Source of the DNA: Niabella yanshanensis | GTDB lineage: Bacteria; Bacteroidota; Bacteroidia; Chitinophagales; Chitinophagaceae | DNA length: 64,000 nucleotides | Direction: 5' to 3' | NCBI RefSeq assembly: GCF_034424215.1 | Contig: NZ_CP139960.1 | Span: forward strand, 372,001-436,000 | Shown: positions 1-8,621 of the stretch, piece by piece | How positions within the stretch are numbered: position 1 is the stretch's first letter | Layout: each line of letters begins with the position of its first letter | The notes under the pieces: generated by a model | Told to the model about the DNA's origin: nothing | The model's input: the letters and a program-made list of their open reading frames with translations, nothing else | The model's database searches: none | Program-made: the position numbers and the translations under genes

Positions 1-429
1 CTGGGCTTCCCTTTCCCTGAAAAACAGGTCAATATGTAATGAACTAAAGACTTGAATATAAAAAAGCAGATTTGGGCCACTGTTTTGAAGTATTTGCGTG
101 CCGGTCATTCGGGGAAGTCCTGCCATTTGGTTATAGACCATGTAAAGTAATATCCATAGTATATAATATAAGGGCGCTGTCAGCAAGTGCAGCATAAACC
201 TAAGCTGCATTTTAAGTTGAGCCCATTTCCTGAAATGGAGCCACCATACCGGGAGGCAGGCCATCGTCATGATAATGCAGTCAATGAATATTTCTTTTAG
301 AAAAGCAGCGGTGATGCCATGAGAAAATAAACGGGGGGTACCGTAGAGGATACTCATTACCAGTAGTATGAATATAAAAAGACTAATCTCTCTTCCGGCG
401 ATTTTCTCTTTTCGTAACGGTAAGTTCAT
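1..429 (-). CDS. LytS-type sensor histidine kinase, N-terminal part (cut by window edge)
   Basis: An open frame of 143 codons starts with ATG at 427-429 and runs off the left edge without a stop. It begins MNLPLRKEKIAGREISLFIF and holds several hydrophobic helices (about residues 16-35, 44-62, 80-102, 118-132) with short charged loops. This matches the membrane part of Bacteroidetes LytS/YpdA-type kinases, whose His_kinase domain would lie beyond the edge. The divergent LytTR response regulator starting at 536 is the usual partner and is the main reason for the call. No kinase motif is visible in the window. Confidence 0.6.
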   Translation of the reverse strand, partial: MNLPLRKEKIAGREISLFIFILLVMSILYGTPRLFSHGITAAFLKEIFIDCIIMTMACLPVWWLHFRKWAQLKMQLRFMLHLLTAPLYYILWILLYMVYNQMAGLPRMTGTQILQNSGPNLLFYIQVFSSLHIDLFFREREAQ

Positions 430-535
430 CTCGAAGGATATTTTTAAGTTTGATTATGGGAATCAAGTCCCGGCCTGGTAATGAAAAATCTTTGCAAATC
501 TATGTATCTTGTAGCACTAACTAAAGCCATGGTTT

Positions 536-1264
536 ATGTCTAAACGGTCCGTATTAATTATTGATGATGAAGAGCCTGGAAGAAGGCTGGTCAGGCAGTA
601 CCTTGAGCCATACGCTAATTTCAGGGTAATAGGAGAGTGTGCTAATGGTCTGGAAGCCGTACGTGATATTAACTTCATGGAGCCTGATCTAATTTTTCTT
701 GATGTACAAATGCCAGGCGCCGGTGGCCTCGAAGTGTTGAAGCGTGTTGAACATATTCCTCATGTGATATTTACGACTGCTTATGACCGATATGCCATAG
801 ATGCTTTTGAAGCGAATGCCGTCGATTACCTGCTAAAACCTTATACCAGGGAGCGTTTTGAAAAGACGATGACCCGGCTCGAGCAACAGGATTCATCTCC
901 GGCAATTGATGTTATTAACAACCTGCTGCCCCAGGAAGGGTTTGCAGATCGTATACTGGTAGAACATCGAAAGCGATACAAAAATATTCCGGTCGCTGAA
1001 ATTTTATATCTTAAGGCATGTGGCGATCATACAGAAATATATACTAAAACGGTGACCTATTTAAGTTCAATGGGTATCAGCTCTTTGGCTGAAAAGCTCA
1101 ACCCCAGGTCATATGTGAGACTGCATCGTTCAACCCTGGTAAACATGAATCATGTAAAAGAAGTATACCGGGATTTGGGAAAGATATTTGTGGTGATGCA
1201 AAACGGCGTAGAATTGAGTGTTGGCCGCAACTATCAACCGCTAATCAAAGAACTCATGGTATAA
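536..1264 (+). CDS. LytTR-family response regulator
   Basis: A 242-residue two-domain regulator. The receiver domain (about 1-120) has the acidic pair D10/D11, the phosphoacceptor D56 in FLDVQMPG, the TTAYD segment near 79-83 and K100 in LLKPY. The LytTR DNA-binding domain covers about 138-242, with the typical segment YVRLHRSTLVNMNHV and a C-terminal VGRNYQPLIKEL. Proteins of this kind are phosphorylated by LytS-type kinases and bind promoter DNA. The kinase is probably the divergent gene at the left edge, about 105 bp away. Length and residues are intact. Its targets cannot be told from the window. Confidence 0.93.
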   Translation: MSKRSVLIIDDEEPGRRLVRQYLEPYANFRVIGECANGLEAVRDINFMEPDLIFLDVQMPGAGGLEVLKRVEHIPHVIFTTAYDRYAIDAFEANAVDYLLKPYTRERFEKTMTRLEQQDSSPAIDVINNLLPQEGFADRILVEHRKRYKNIPVAEILYLKACGDHTEIYTKTVTYLSSMGISSLAEKLNPRSYVRLHRSTLVNMNHVKEVYRDLGKIFVVMQNGVELSVGRNYQPLIKELMV

Positions 1265-1604
1265 TTCTCTACGCAGCCCTTATTCCCTGTGTGATTTCGG
1301 TGCACCGGCTTCTGAAAAGGAAGTATGCTGAGATCCTGGTGCAGGTGTAACCATAAGTTTAACCCGATTCCGATTGTTGCCTGTGAAACCCTGGGCGTTA
1401 AGATAACGGCTGCAGCAGTTGCTACAGCTTATCCTGATTGTTTCCGTACCTGCTAATGCAATTGCGGAGTACATGATTCCATTATTTTTCATCATTTACA
1501 TTTCTTCCAAAACTAGTTGGGGCATGTATTAGGTTCGTTTATAATCGATGAACAACCTTATCGGCCTGCGAGATACTCAGAAAGCAGCTGAAATTGAATC
1601 CCGT

Positions 1605-2312
1605 TTATGGGGCAACATACTTTAGCCTGTACTCTTTAATGGCTAGTGTATCACGCGCGCCCAGTGTTTTTATAAACAACTCATTGAATTGGTTGTGCAC
1701 CTTGCCAAAAGCCAGGTCTTCGCGTTCACCCTGATCATTATAGCGAACCAGTTTATAATAGAGTAATGAAACTTCAAGCGATTGATCAGTTTCATTTACA
1801 ACATACTGGTAATTATAAGTACCGTTTGAATTGATGTCAAATTGATATTTGAAAAGTTCAGACTGTACAATCGGATCCAGATCCACCCGGTTGGTAACCT
1901 TGGATTTCAGGATAGTAATATCATTTTGTCTTTTGATTTCAATGATATCAACCACATATTTGACTTGCTCATAGCTGTTGTAGGTAAAAGAGGTATTCTT
2001 GTAATTGTTGGCATCGGGTTCTATAAAGCCAGATTGGTAGTGAATCGTCCCAGTCCCGGTGTTGGTAGTGTATTTTCTTTCCAGGAAACTTTGCAAACTC
2101 TGTTGATTACTACCCCCATTAAGTTCTACACCTCCGACAAAAAAGCGCATCTCGGATACAGGACTCAGCTGATCAAATGATAATTGCACCGGGAAGTCGG
2201 GAGCTGCAATTTCTTTCTCTTCTTTGCTGCAGGAATTTACGGCAAAAGTCAGGCATAAAAAGAATGATATTAAGTATAAGTAACGAAATGATGCGATCAA
2301 AAGTGAATTCAT
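1605..2312 (-). CDS. Hypothetical lipoprotein
   Basis: A secreted lipoprotein of 235 residues when read from the ATG at 2310-2312. The frame opens earlier, at 2375, but only the inner start places a signal peptide at the N-terminus: a hydrophobic run followed by AVNSCSKEE, a Bacteroidetes lipobox. The mature part is polar and rich in beta-forming stretches. It contains repeated Asn/Thr/Tyr segments and no catalytic motif I recognise. The flanking gene is convergent. The function is unknown. A surface-exposed anchoring or binding role is only a guess from the lipobox. Confidence 0.7.
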   Translation of the reverse strand: MNSLLIASFRYLYLISFFLCLTFAVNSCSKEEKEIAAPDFPVQLSFDQLSPVSEMRFFVGGVELNGGSNQQSLQSFLERKYTTNTGTGTIHYQSGFIEPDANNYKNTSFTYNSYEQVKYVVDIIEIKRQNDITILKSKVTNRVDLDPIVQSELFKYQFDINSNGTYNYQYVVNETDQSLEVSLLYYKLVRYNDQGEREDLAFGKVHNQFNELFIKTLGARDTLAIKEYRLKYVAP

Positions 2313-2533
2313 GTGTAATAATTTTGAATCTATTATTGGGAACCCGGTAAAAATAACATAATTATCCTTTACCATTGGTTCAGTCAGTGGAGAGTGATTA
2401 TCGATGTACAGGAAGCGTCTATTATATGTTTTATTGGAGTTAGCAATACCGACGGCGTTCTTTGAACTTAAGAAAGTGTAAGCTTTATTACAGTGTAAGG
2501 CTTTAATAACGGTTCGTTAGCACCGGCCTGCAC

Positions 2534-2695
2534 TTATTTATCGGGAACTTCGTAAGACTGATTATCAAGAATAGCGAAAATGGCGTTGTTGAGACGATTT
2601 AAATCAACATCGAAGTTATTGCAACGCAAAATAATTAGCCGGTCCTCGCTAACTGCGACAGGAAAGTGGTTGAGAAAAATAAGACTCACACACAT
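2534..2695 (-). CDS. Possible small protein or gene remnant, 53 aa
   Basis: A 53-residue frame, ATG at 2693-2695 and TAA at 2534-2536, lies in the 460-bp gap before the histidine kinase. It reads MCVSLIFLNHFPVAVSEDRL, followed by a regular alternation of hydrophobic and acidic residues ending NQSYEVPDK. The composition is far more protein-like than the surrounding DNA. It has no signal peptide and no clear ribosome binding site. It could be a real small gene or the 3' end of a decayed larger one. I do not recognise the family. Confidence 0.3.
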   Translation of the reverse strand: MCVSLIFLNHFPVAVSEDRLIILRCNNFDVDLNRLNNAIFAILDNQSYEVPDK

Positions 2696-2834
2696 TTAAC
2701 AATTCTACAGGGCAATGCATGCATTCTTGGTATACCTTTGGATTACAGCCTTTTTTGTTTTCCTTCATTAGTCCTTGACTGATGATGCAGGAGAGATACT
2801 TGAATCGTAAAACCAGACTATTGAAATTACTATT

Positions 2835-3665
2835 ATGATTTTATTTTGGCTAACCTTGCTGTTGTTGGTTACAGTCTTGATAGCGTTTCTTATTTACCAA
2901 TACCGGCAATTACAGCTGGCGCGCGTCCGTATCCGTCTGTTGGAAGCTTTAGAGTCAGAAAAGGACAAATTATTTACTGTAATTGGGCACGACCTCAATG
3001 GATTTGTTAACATGGGGCATGCGGGTTTACAACTATACCGGTTGGGAAATTTGACGCAGGATGATAAGCAAGCTCTATTGGATGAACTGGAAGAGAAATT
3101 CTATACGGCTTCCGTAACGCTCCAGAGTCTGCTCAACTGGGGGAAATCACTTTTTAAAGGCTTAACTATTAATCCGGGTGTATTTGATGGCACTGAGTTA
3201 ATAGAAGCTGAACTCAATCTGGCAAAAGCAACCATAAAAAACAAAGCTATTAGGGTAATCAACAAAATGCCCGTTCCACAGCCGGTATATACAGATATGG
3301 ATCATTTTAAATTTATCATCCGGAACCTTGTATCAAATGCTGTAAAGTTCTCCCGAACAGCCGGGGCAATTACTATTGGTACGATTGATAAAGGTCAGGA
3401 GGGTTTTGTGGTGATCGTAGTAACGGATAGCGGCATTGGTATGGCAAAGGAAAAATTAAAACAGGTGTTCTTTCCTTTTGGACCCAGTACAGAGGGAACC
3501 GCTAAAGAAAAGGGGAATGGTATAGGACTCATGCTGTGCAGGGAGTATGCCCGGCAGAACGGGGGCGAACTGTGGGCGGAGAGCAGGGATGGGGCGGGTA
3601 CTTCGTTTTATTATGCTGTAAAAGTTCATTTGCACCACCTGAAATACCCGGTTCGACTGGATTAG
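2835..3665 (+). CDS. Short membrane-anchored histidine kinase
   Basis: A 276-residue kinase with one N-terminal membrane helix (about 2-22), a short coiled linker, a HisKA-like segment with H52 in FTVIGHDLNGF, and an HATPase_c domain (about 150-265). The ATPase domain shows the N box RNLVSNAVKFS, G1 DSGIGM and G2 GNGIGLML. There is no sensor domain. In Bacteroidetes this layout usually forms only the C-terminal third of TPR or 7TMR-DISM kinases, so the gene may be a truncated copy or may work with a partner sensor. No response regulator is adjacent. The catalytic residues look intact. Confidence 0.88.
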   Translation: MILFWLTLLLLVTVLIAFLIYQYRQLQLARVRIRLLEALESEKDKLFTVIGHDLNGFVNMGHAGLQLYRLGNLTQDDKQALLDELEEKFYTASVTLQSLLNWGKSLFKGLTINPGVFDGTELIEAELNLAKATIKNKAIRVINKMPVPQPVYTDMDHFKFIIRNLVSNAVKFSRTAGAITIGTIDKGQEGFVVIVVTDSGIGMAKEKLKQVFFPFGPSTEGTAKEKGNGIGLMLCREYARQNGGELWAESRDGAGTSFYYAVKVHLHHLKYPVRLD

Positions 3666-3913
3666 TATACACATGGAAACCCAGATAAATAAAAAATCTT
3701 CAGCATACTACTACAGTGTGTTGATAGCTTGCCTGGTGTATATTATAAAATTTCTTTAGTTGTGGCACGATATTGTATATATTCAAAACAGTGGTAATCT
3801 TGTGGAATTGACGGATGTTATTGGTTATTTTCAAGACTACAACATGAGACTTCTCTTTAATCAGACTTAAACATTCAAGATATCAAAGAGCGTGTTAGTA
3901 GGGCTAATACGAA

Positions 3914-3933
3914 CCCGGCATGTTGTTGCCGGG
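3914..3933. repeat. GC-rich hairpin, first of a tandem pair
   Basis: CCCGGCA at 3914-3920 pairs perfectly with TGCCGGG at 3927-3933 around a 6-nt loop. It sits 9 bp before a second hairpin and about 250 bp after the histidine kinase stop. It could be part of a two-hairpin terminator or an RNA element of its own. Confidence 0.5.
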
Positions 3934-3942
3934 AGGGCTTAT

Positions 3943-3970
3943 ACCTCCTGTTTCTACAGGAGGTCTTTTA
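3943..3970 (+). terminator. Rho-independent terminator-like hairpin
   Basis: ACCTCCTG at 3943-3950 pairs with CAGGAGGT at 3957-3964 around the loop TTTCTA, followed by TCTTTTA. It could end transcription coming from the histidine kinase at 2835-3665, although it lies about 280 bp past the stop. Confidence 0.5.
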
Positions 3971-4802
3971 TAAGAATATCGCCGGCCTGATTCATTATGT
4001 TGCGTTTAAGAATAGAAACCGGACTAAGAGCAATGGCACATAACATACAAAACTGACAATCCCAAAACAATAAAACAAGCTGCATAAGAACCGTTTTTTC
4101 ATTTTTCAAGCCAGCCCCATCAATCGCAAAATAAAATCCGATAAACTTGCCGGCTCCAAAATCAAAAAACCGTCCCAAATACTTTTGAGACGGTTTCGTT
4201 GAACCTCATTTGCTAGCAGGGCTTGCTATGAAACTACATAAGGCAGTTTCCACGAGATCCTGTGTTAAGGGCTAATCCTCGGGCTATACCAATTAAGGTT
4301 ATATAAATTATCAAACTATGTTTTATATATTGGTCTCAATCTATGCGCCAGCTTAATTTCAATCATATGCAATCCTATTGATGGTGGAGTACTCCGGTAT
4401 CTTTCTGCATACAAAGCCTCCATTATTATGCCATACCTCGGTTTTTAAATAATTTATATGCAATAATGATAAATATATAGGCTATAAATATATCGGGTTA
4501 TAAAAAATACCAAAAATGTGTCCCCAAAATTCTATTGATACGGTAAATGCTTACATCAATAAAAGCAACTTATGTTGTAAGTAACCCGAATTATATCTTG
4601 CATTGGCTTAATACTTATCCGTTTACTTCCTGTTTTGCAGGGTAATACTACTATTCCGGCAGCCCATCATGTAGTGGCCGTTACAAACTTATTATTTCAT
4701 AATTCCACAATTATAAGATGTTACAAAACATTCACATATACTGCGCGCTTTTGCACAATCTTTGCAAATAGTATATTATCACCAACCTTAAAATTTAATA
4801 TT
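3971..4802. other. Long intergenic region, no convincing gene
   Basis: About 830 bp, AT-rich, with only short unconvincing frames. A frame on the minus strand at 3954-4178 encodes 74 residues but starts inside a terminator stem, and I do not accept it. A minus-strand terminator at 4162-4198 has no gene feeding it, so a small RNA from the minus strand between about 4200 and 4600 is possible. The last 60 bp before 4803 should hold the promoter of the DUF3606 gene; TTTGC boxes near 4750 and 4762 are candidates. Confidence 0.5.
4162..4198 (-). terminator. Strong minus-strand terminator without an obvious gene
   Basis: Read on the minus strand, AAACCGTCTCAAA (from 4196 to 4184) pairs with TTTGGGACGGTTT (4180 to 4168) with one mismatch and a 3-nt loop, and the second arm runs on into a TTTTTT tract. 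The plus-strand version has a poor T-tract, so the minus strand is favoured. Confidence 0.6.
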
Positions 4803-4989
4803 ATGGCAGACGACAAAAACAAAAAATGATGCCCGCGATCGAAACCAGGTAGCTGGTGGTGAGTCTTACGAAGTTGACTATATCGCGAGGAAGCATGGTG
4901 TAACGCGGGAACAGGTGGAAGAAGCTATCAAAGCAGTAGGTAATCAACGCGATAAAATTGAAGCTCATTTAGCTTCCGGTAAAAAATAA
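4803..4989 (+). pseudogene. DUF3606 protein gene with a frameshift in an A6 run
   Basis: From the ATG at 4803 the frame reads MADDKNKK and stops at once (TGA at 4827). Dropping one A from the run at 4821-4826 restores a complete small protein: MADDKNKN, then DARDRNQVAGGESYEVDYIA through to LASGKK, ending at TAA 4987. This is the DUF3606 pattern, a small protein with N-terminal MADDK and a helical core of unknown function. The untouched downstream frame suggests a recent mutation, a sequencing or assembly error in the homopolymer, or slippage during expression. A terminator follows 68 bp later. Confidence 0.8.
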
Positions 4990-5056
4990 AGTTGGCTTCA
5001 AAGTAAATAAGAACCACGAGGGTGTTAAACGGTAGCACTCTCTAACCGGTAAGGCG

Positions 5057-5094
5057 ACAAGCTTTTTCATTAATATGAGAAAGCTTGTTTTGTT
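5057..5094 (+). terminator. Rho-independent terminator of the DUF3606 gene
   Basis: ACAAGCTTTTTCAT (5057-5070) pairs with ATGAGAAAGCTTGT (5075-5088) with one mismatch around the loop TAAT, then TTTGTTG. It closes the DUF3606 unit and separates it from the transpeptidase gene, which argues for the inner start of the latter. Confidence 0.8.
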
Positions 5095-5180
5095 GTATGC
5101 TGTTTTACTCACAGAAAGCAAAATTTCTTTTATCAACCGAGTTTGGTATGGTTTTCAGAGGTTATACGCAAATTTCGTTT

Positions 5181-6518
5181 ATGGTTCAATTCAATAGATT
5201 ATTCTTATTCATGTGCTGTAGTGCGGGTATACTCTTTATATCAGCAGGCTGCAAAGATAAACTCGGGAGCAGCAATAATTATACAACTGATGAAGTGAAA
5301 CAGGCAGCAGCTCTACCCTCTGCAGACAATATTGCTTTTACCTTGCCGGTACTGGACGCATTATTTTTTGAAGATGGATTTGAGGCGCAGATAAAAGAAG
5401 AATTGAAATTAACGGATGATCAGTTGCGTCAGCTAAAATCAGTGTCAGGATCTTATGTAGCGGCCCTTACGGAAGAGGGTAATAATTTGGGCTCGGCGAG
5501 GCAGGCAAATAGTTCGGCGCTCGCTCAACTAAAGAAGATTATTGGGGAGCAGAAAGCCAGCACTCTGTTGAATATAGTAGCTGCGCGATATGCCAACGGT
5601 GATATCGCAGCTCTGTTACCGGTAAAGCCAAACGCAGTGCCTTCAGACACAAGAATTGTCGTCAATGCGCCTGCCTTTCGTATGGACGTTTATGAAAATG
5701 GTGAATTACTAAAAACCTACCGGATCGGAATCGGTTATCCTGAATTCCCGCTTCCAACAGGCATGAGAGCCATTACTAATATTATTTTTAATCCTACCTG
5801 GACACCTCCGGATGAAGCCTGGGTGAAGGGTAAATTTAAACCGGGCCGCAAGGTTTCGGCTGATAGTAAGGATAATCCTCTCGGTGTGATCAAGATTCCG
5901 ATTGGTATGCCTTCATTAATTCATGGGGGAAAAGTAACAGAAAAGCTGGGCAATTTTGCATCGCATGGTTGTGTAGGGCTTACCAATGACCAGGTTCAGG
6001 ATTTTTCAGCATTGGTGGGACAGATTTCCGGTACGCCAATTACATTAGACAGTATAAAAAGCTTCGAAAAAAATAGGGCAAAAACAAAAACGGCTAAACT
6101 TAACAGGTTAATACCGGTAGAGCTGCGCTATGAAACCATAGTTGCAGAAAATGGCCGGCTTATTATTTATCGCGACGTTTATGAACGTGGCACCAATACG
6201 CTGTCTGAAGTGGAGAAAATATTAGGAATCTATGGTATCAGTTTGCAAAGCCTCCCTCAGCCCGAGCAGCATGCTATACAAACAGCGCTGCAGGAAATGA
6301 ATCTGGATGCGAATGGAAAGCCCATAGCAAACCTGGGTATCAATCCTGATAGCACAAAAAACATTTCGGATTCAGACACAGAGCACAGCGTAAAAAAAGG
6401 TAAAGTAACACGTTCTGTTAAAGGGAAGACACAGGTAGTGGTAGCTGTTGCGGCATTACATTCAAAAGGATATCCCGCTCCTGTAAATCTGGATGCGGGG
6501 AAGCTTACTCATCAGTAA
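5181..6518 (+). CDS. L,D-transpeptidase (YkuD domain) lipoprotein
   Basis: A 445-residue lipoprotein read from the ATG at 5181. The frame opens at 5085, inside the upstream terminator, so the inner start is preferred; it gives a signal peptide with lipobox ISAGC. An N-terminal helical region (about 40-150) is followed by a YkuD domain (about 155-285) with conserved His in IHGGK and the catalytic motif SHGCVGL (H262, C264). A Lys/Ser/Thr-rich tail follows. Such enzymes make 3-3 cross-links in peptidoglycan or attach proteins to it in the periplasm. No LysM or amidase domain is seen. It appears monocistronic. Confidence 0.9.
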   Translation: MVQFNRLFLFMCCSAGILFISAGCKDKLGSSNNYTTDEVKQAAALPSADNIAFTLPVLDALFFEDGFEAQIKEELKLTDDQLRQLKSVSGSYVAALTEEGNNLGSARQANSSALAQLKKIIGEQKASTLLNIVAARYANGDIAALLPVKPNAVPSDTRIVVNAPAFRMDVYENGELLKTYRIGIGYPEFPLPTGMRAITNIIFNPTWTPPDEAWVKGKFKPGRKVSADSKDNPLGVIKIPIGMPSLIHGGKVTEKLGNFASHGCVGLTNDQVQDFSALVGQISGTPITLDSIKSFEKNRAKTKTAKLNRLIPVELRYETIVAENGRLIIYRDVYERGTNTLSEVEKILGIYGISLQSLPQPEQHAIQTALQEMNLDANGKPIANLGINPDSTKNISDSDTEHSVKKGKVTRSVKGKTQVVVAVAALHSKGYPAPVNLDAGKLTHQ

Positions 6519-6697
6519 GGATAATTAGCACCCAAAAAGCTTAACCAGACGAATTAAAAAGATAATACACCACGACCCCAATAAGAATGTTGGTAAATCA
6601 GATCTGCCAAGGATCTATTGTTGCACCAAATTAACCCGGCAAATCAAGAGCTCTAAATTTTCATTGGCTCTTTATTCAATTTTATGTAGGTTTGCTG

Positions 6698-6775
6698 AAA
6701 CATAGCACGGGGTGCCTTTGAATGGCTGAGATCATACCCGTTACCTGATTTGGATAATGCCAACGTAGGGATGCA
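6698..6775 (+). ncRNA. TPP riboswitch (THI box)
   Basis: The conserved thiamine-diphosphate aptamer core is present: CACGGGGTGCC (6706-6716), GGCTGAGATCATACCCG (6724-6740), ACCTGATTTGGATAATGCC (6743-6761) and CGTAGGGATGC (6764-6774). All the purine-rich pyrophosphate and pyrimidine-sensor segments match the consensus. The aptamer ends about 70 nt before the chosen start of the methyltransferase gene. A small hairpin TTGAAA / TTTCAA (6778-6795) follows. No terminator is visible, so control is probably at translation or by another mechanism. It places the next four genes under thiamine diphosphate control. Confidence 0.93.
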
Positions 6776-6843
6776 AGTTGAAATATCTGTTTCAAGCTCC
6801 ATCGTTTGATATCTGTCAGGTGATGGTCTTAAAAAAAAATGAA

Positions 6844-7566
6844 ATGGATATCAAAAAATTCTCCACAGACTTAATACCGCGGGAACAGCAGAACTGGCAA
6901 GGCAGGCCAGAATGGTTTTTCAATCGTGAACATACTGATACCTATGAGCAATGGTATGAAGGACGCTATAAACGCGCTGAACTGTGGCAGAAAAAAGTTA
7001 TGGAACAATTGGTTGGTGCCGATCGGCGGGTAAAAACATTGCTGGAGTTTGGCTGCGGAACAGCTCGTTTTACCCGGTGGTGGCAGCAAATAGGTATAGA
7101 AGCCACCGGAGGCGATCTTTCTCCGCTGATGCTCTCGCAGGCTAAACATCTTTTTCAGGGCGACCTGGTTATGGCAGACTCCCATCACATGCCTTTTAAA
7201 GACCATAGTTTTGATGCCCTTGCATTTATTACCACATTTGAATATTATAAAGATCCTGTGAAAGTTATTCGCGAAGCAGCAAGGGTGGGCAGGTATGGTA
7301 TAGCAATGGGCATGATGAACCGTAATTCTACCAAAGTAGCAAGACGTCGAGTTCAGCAATTATTCGGTAAAAACCCTTTTTATATCACAGCTACTTTTTA
7401 TACCCCAAAAAAATTAACGAATATTATTCATAGAGCCCTGGAAGGCCGGGAGTATGTTATTCGCTGGACCTGTACCGGGCTCCCGGGTTGGTTTCCAGTT
7501 CAGCAATGGGGGCTTCCCCTGGGTGATTTTTTTGGCTTGTATGTACAGTTTAAAGATGTAGCCTGA
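6844..7566 (+). CDS. Class I SAM-dependent methyltransferase in the TPP-riboswitch operon
   Basis: About 240 residues from the ATG at 6844; ATG 6823 and TTG 6778 are upstream alternatives, the last lying against the riboswitch. Motif I LLEFGCGTARFTRWW binds SAM; an acidic residue after strand 2 (GGDLSP), MADSHHMPFKDHSFDAL and TTFEYYKD complete a Rossmann methyltransferase. The C-terminal part (about 160-240) is Trp- and Phe-rich and specific. The gene overlaps the next one by one base (TGATG). A Trm112-like protein ends the same operon and could activate it. The substrate is unknown; thiamine-related chemistry is inferred from the riboswitch only. Confidence 0.85.
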   Translation: MDIKKFSTDLIPREQQNWQGRPEWFFNREHTDTYEQWYEGRYKRAELWQKKVMEQLVGADRRVKTLLEFGCGTARFTRWWQQIGIEATGGDLSPLMLSQAKHLFQGDLVMADSHHMPFKDHSFDALAFITTFEYYKDPVKVIREAARVGRYGIAMGMMNRNSTKVARRRVQQLFGKNPFYITATFYTPKKLTNIIHRALEGREYVIRWTCTGLPGWFPVQQWGLPLGDFFGLYVQFKDVA

Positions 7567-8621
7567 TGAGTGAACAGCAGGGTAAGGTAAACCAGCAGGT
7601 GTTTGAAACATTTATTCATCACAACTGCGGCCGGCAGCGTGAAGAAGTTCTCACAGGCCCCGGATTTGGTGTAGATGTATCTGTTATAGATTTAGCTGCA
7701 GGCATGGTTCTGGCACTTACCAGCGACCCTTTGTCTCTAATCCCTTCACTTGGATTGCAGGAGTCGGCATGGATGTCGGTTCATTTAATGGCCAATGACA
7801 TGGCCACTACTGGTCATGCACCCATGTATGGACAATTTGTACTTAATCTTCCGTCCTCCTTCTCAAAAAGCGACTTTAAAATTTATTGGGAATACATTCA
7901 CCAATTTTGCCTCGAAATAGGAGTCGCCATAACCGGTGGACACACAGGTTTCATTGAGGGTCAAAATTCTTCTATTGCGGGAGGGGGTACTTTGGCAGCG
8001 GTGCTACCTAAGGATCGGTTACTATTGTCTCAACTGGCGACGCCGGGAGATGTTATTTTAGTAACCAAAACCTGTGCACTGTCATCGTCGGCTATACTGG
8101 CAATGAGTTTTCCTGAAACAGTCAGGAACAGGGCTGGAGCGGAGCTGTACCAAAAGGCATGCGAATCGTTTTATCACACCTCATCATTGCCGGATGCTTT
8201 ATCGGCTGTAAACTCAAATGGCGGTAATGCGGGTGTTACTGCTATGCACGACGTAACTGAAGGCGGTGTGTTGGGTGCTATTTATGAACTATGTGTTGCG
8301 TCCGGATGCGGAGCGGTTATATACAATGATAGCCTGCCTGTGGATGATGCTCCTGCCCGTATCTGCGAAGTTTTTGATTTGGACCCGCGTTATTGCGTAG
8401 GTGCGGGAGCAATGATCATTGCCTGTAAGAAAGAGTCGTCGGGCGAGGTTATTGCCAGGTTGGCCAGTCGTAATATTCCCTGTGTGGAAGTTGGTGAACT
8501 GCGCGAAAAGCAAAACGGCATCATCCTCGTCGAAGGTGATGAAAAAAACAGGTTGACATATAGAGAAGCTGACCCATATTGGGAAGTATTTTATAAAGCA
8601 TTGAAAAGCGGCTGGAAATGA
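7566..8621 (+). CDS. PurM/HypE-like (AIR synthase-related) ATP-dependent enzyme
   Basis: A 351-residue protein of the PurM superfamily (PurM, ThiL, HypE, SelD). The N-terminal AIRS domain shows GFGVDVSVID, the conserved TSDPLSLIP and the MANDMATTGHAP helix; the C-terminal domain has AMHDVTEGGVLGAIYEL and the glycine-rich GAGAMIIAC. The MHDVTEGG form is closest to HypE. Family members use ATP to phosphorylate or activate a substrate. In a TPP-controlled operon a ThiL-like kinase role is tempting, but the canonical ThiL signature is not seen. No hydrogenase genes are nearby, so a true HypE role is unlikely. It overlaps both neighbours by 1-4 bases. Confidence 0.82.
   Translation: MSEQQGKVNQQVFETFIHHNCGRQREEVLTGPGFGVDVSVIDLAAGMVLALTSDPLSLIPSLGLQESAWMSVHLMANDMATTGHAPMYGQFVLNLPSSFSKSDFKIYWEYIHQFCLEIGVAITGGHTGFIEGQNSSIAGGGTLAAVLPKDRLLLSQLATPGDVILVTKTCALSSSAILAMSFPETVRNRAGAELYQKACESFYHTSSLPDALSAVNSNGGNAGVTAMHDVTEGGVLGAIYELCVASGCGAVIYNDSLPVDDAPARICEVFDLDPRYCVGAGAMIIACKKESSGEVIARLASRNIPCVEVGELREKQNGIILVEGDEKNRLTYREADPYWEVFYKALKSGWK

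Noticed and set aside
1280-1495. 71-residue minus-strand frame with a cysteine cluster (SCSNCCSR), possible peptide precursor
   Set aside because: No leader typical of Bacteroidetes peptides, no modification enzymes nearby, and no codon pattern or homologue I can name.
3954-4178. 74-residue minus-strand frame
   Set aside because: It starts inside a terminator stem and ends inside another hairpin; no family resemblance.
4205-4310. Minus-strand segment with a tRNA-like look (TTAATTGGTATAGCCCGAGG)
   Set aside because: No closed acceptor stem, no proper anticodon arm and no TTCGA T-loop at the right distance. At best a relic.
7566-8621. Hydrogenase maturation protein HypE
   Set aside because: Motifs are HypE-like, but no other hyp or hydrogenase gene is present and the riboswitch points to thiamine-related metabolism.
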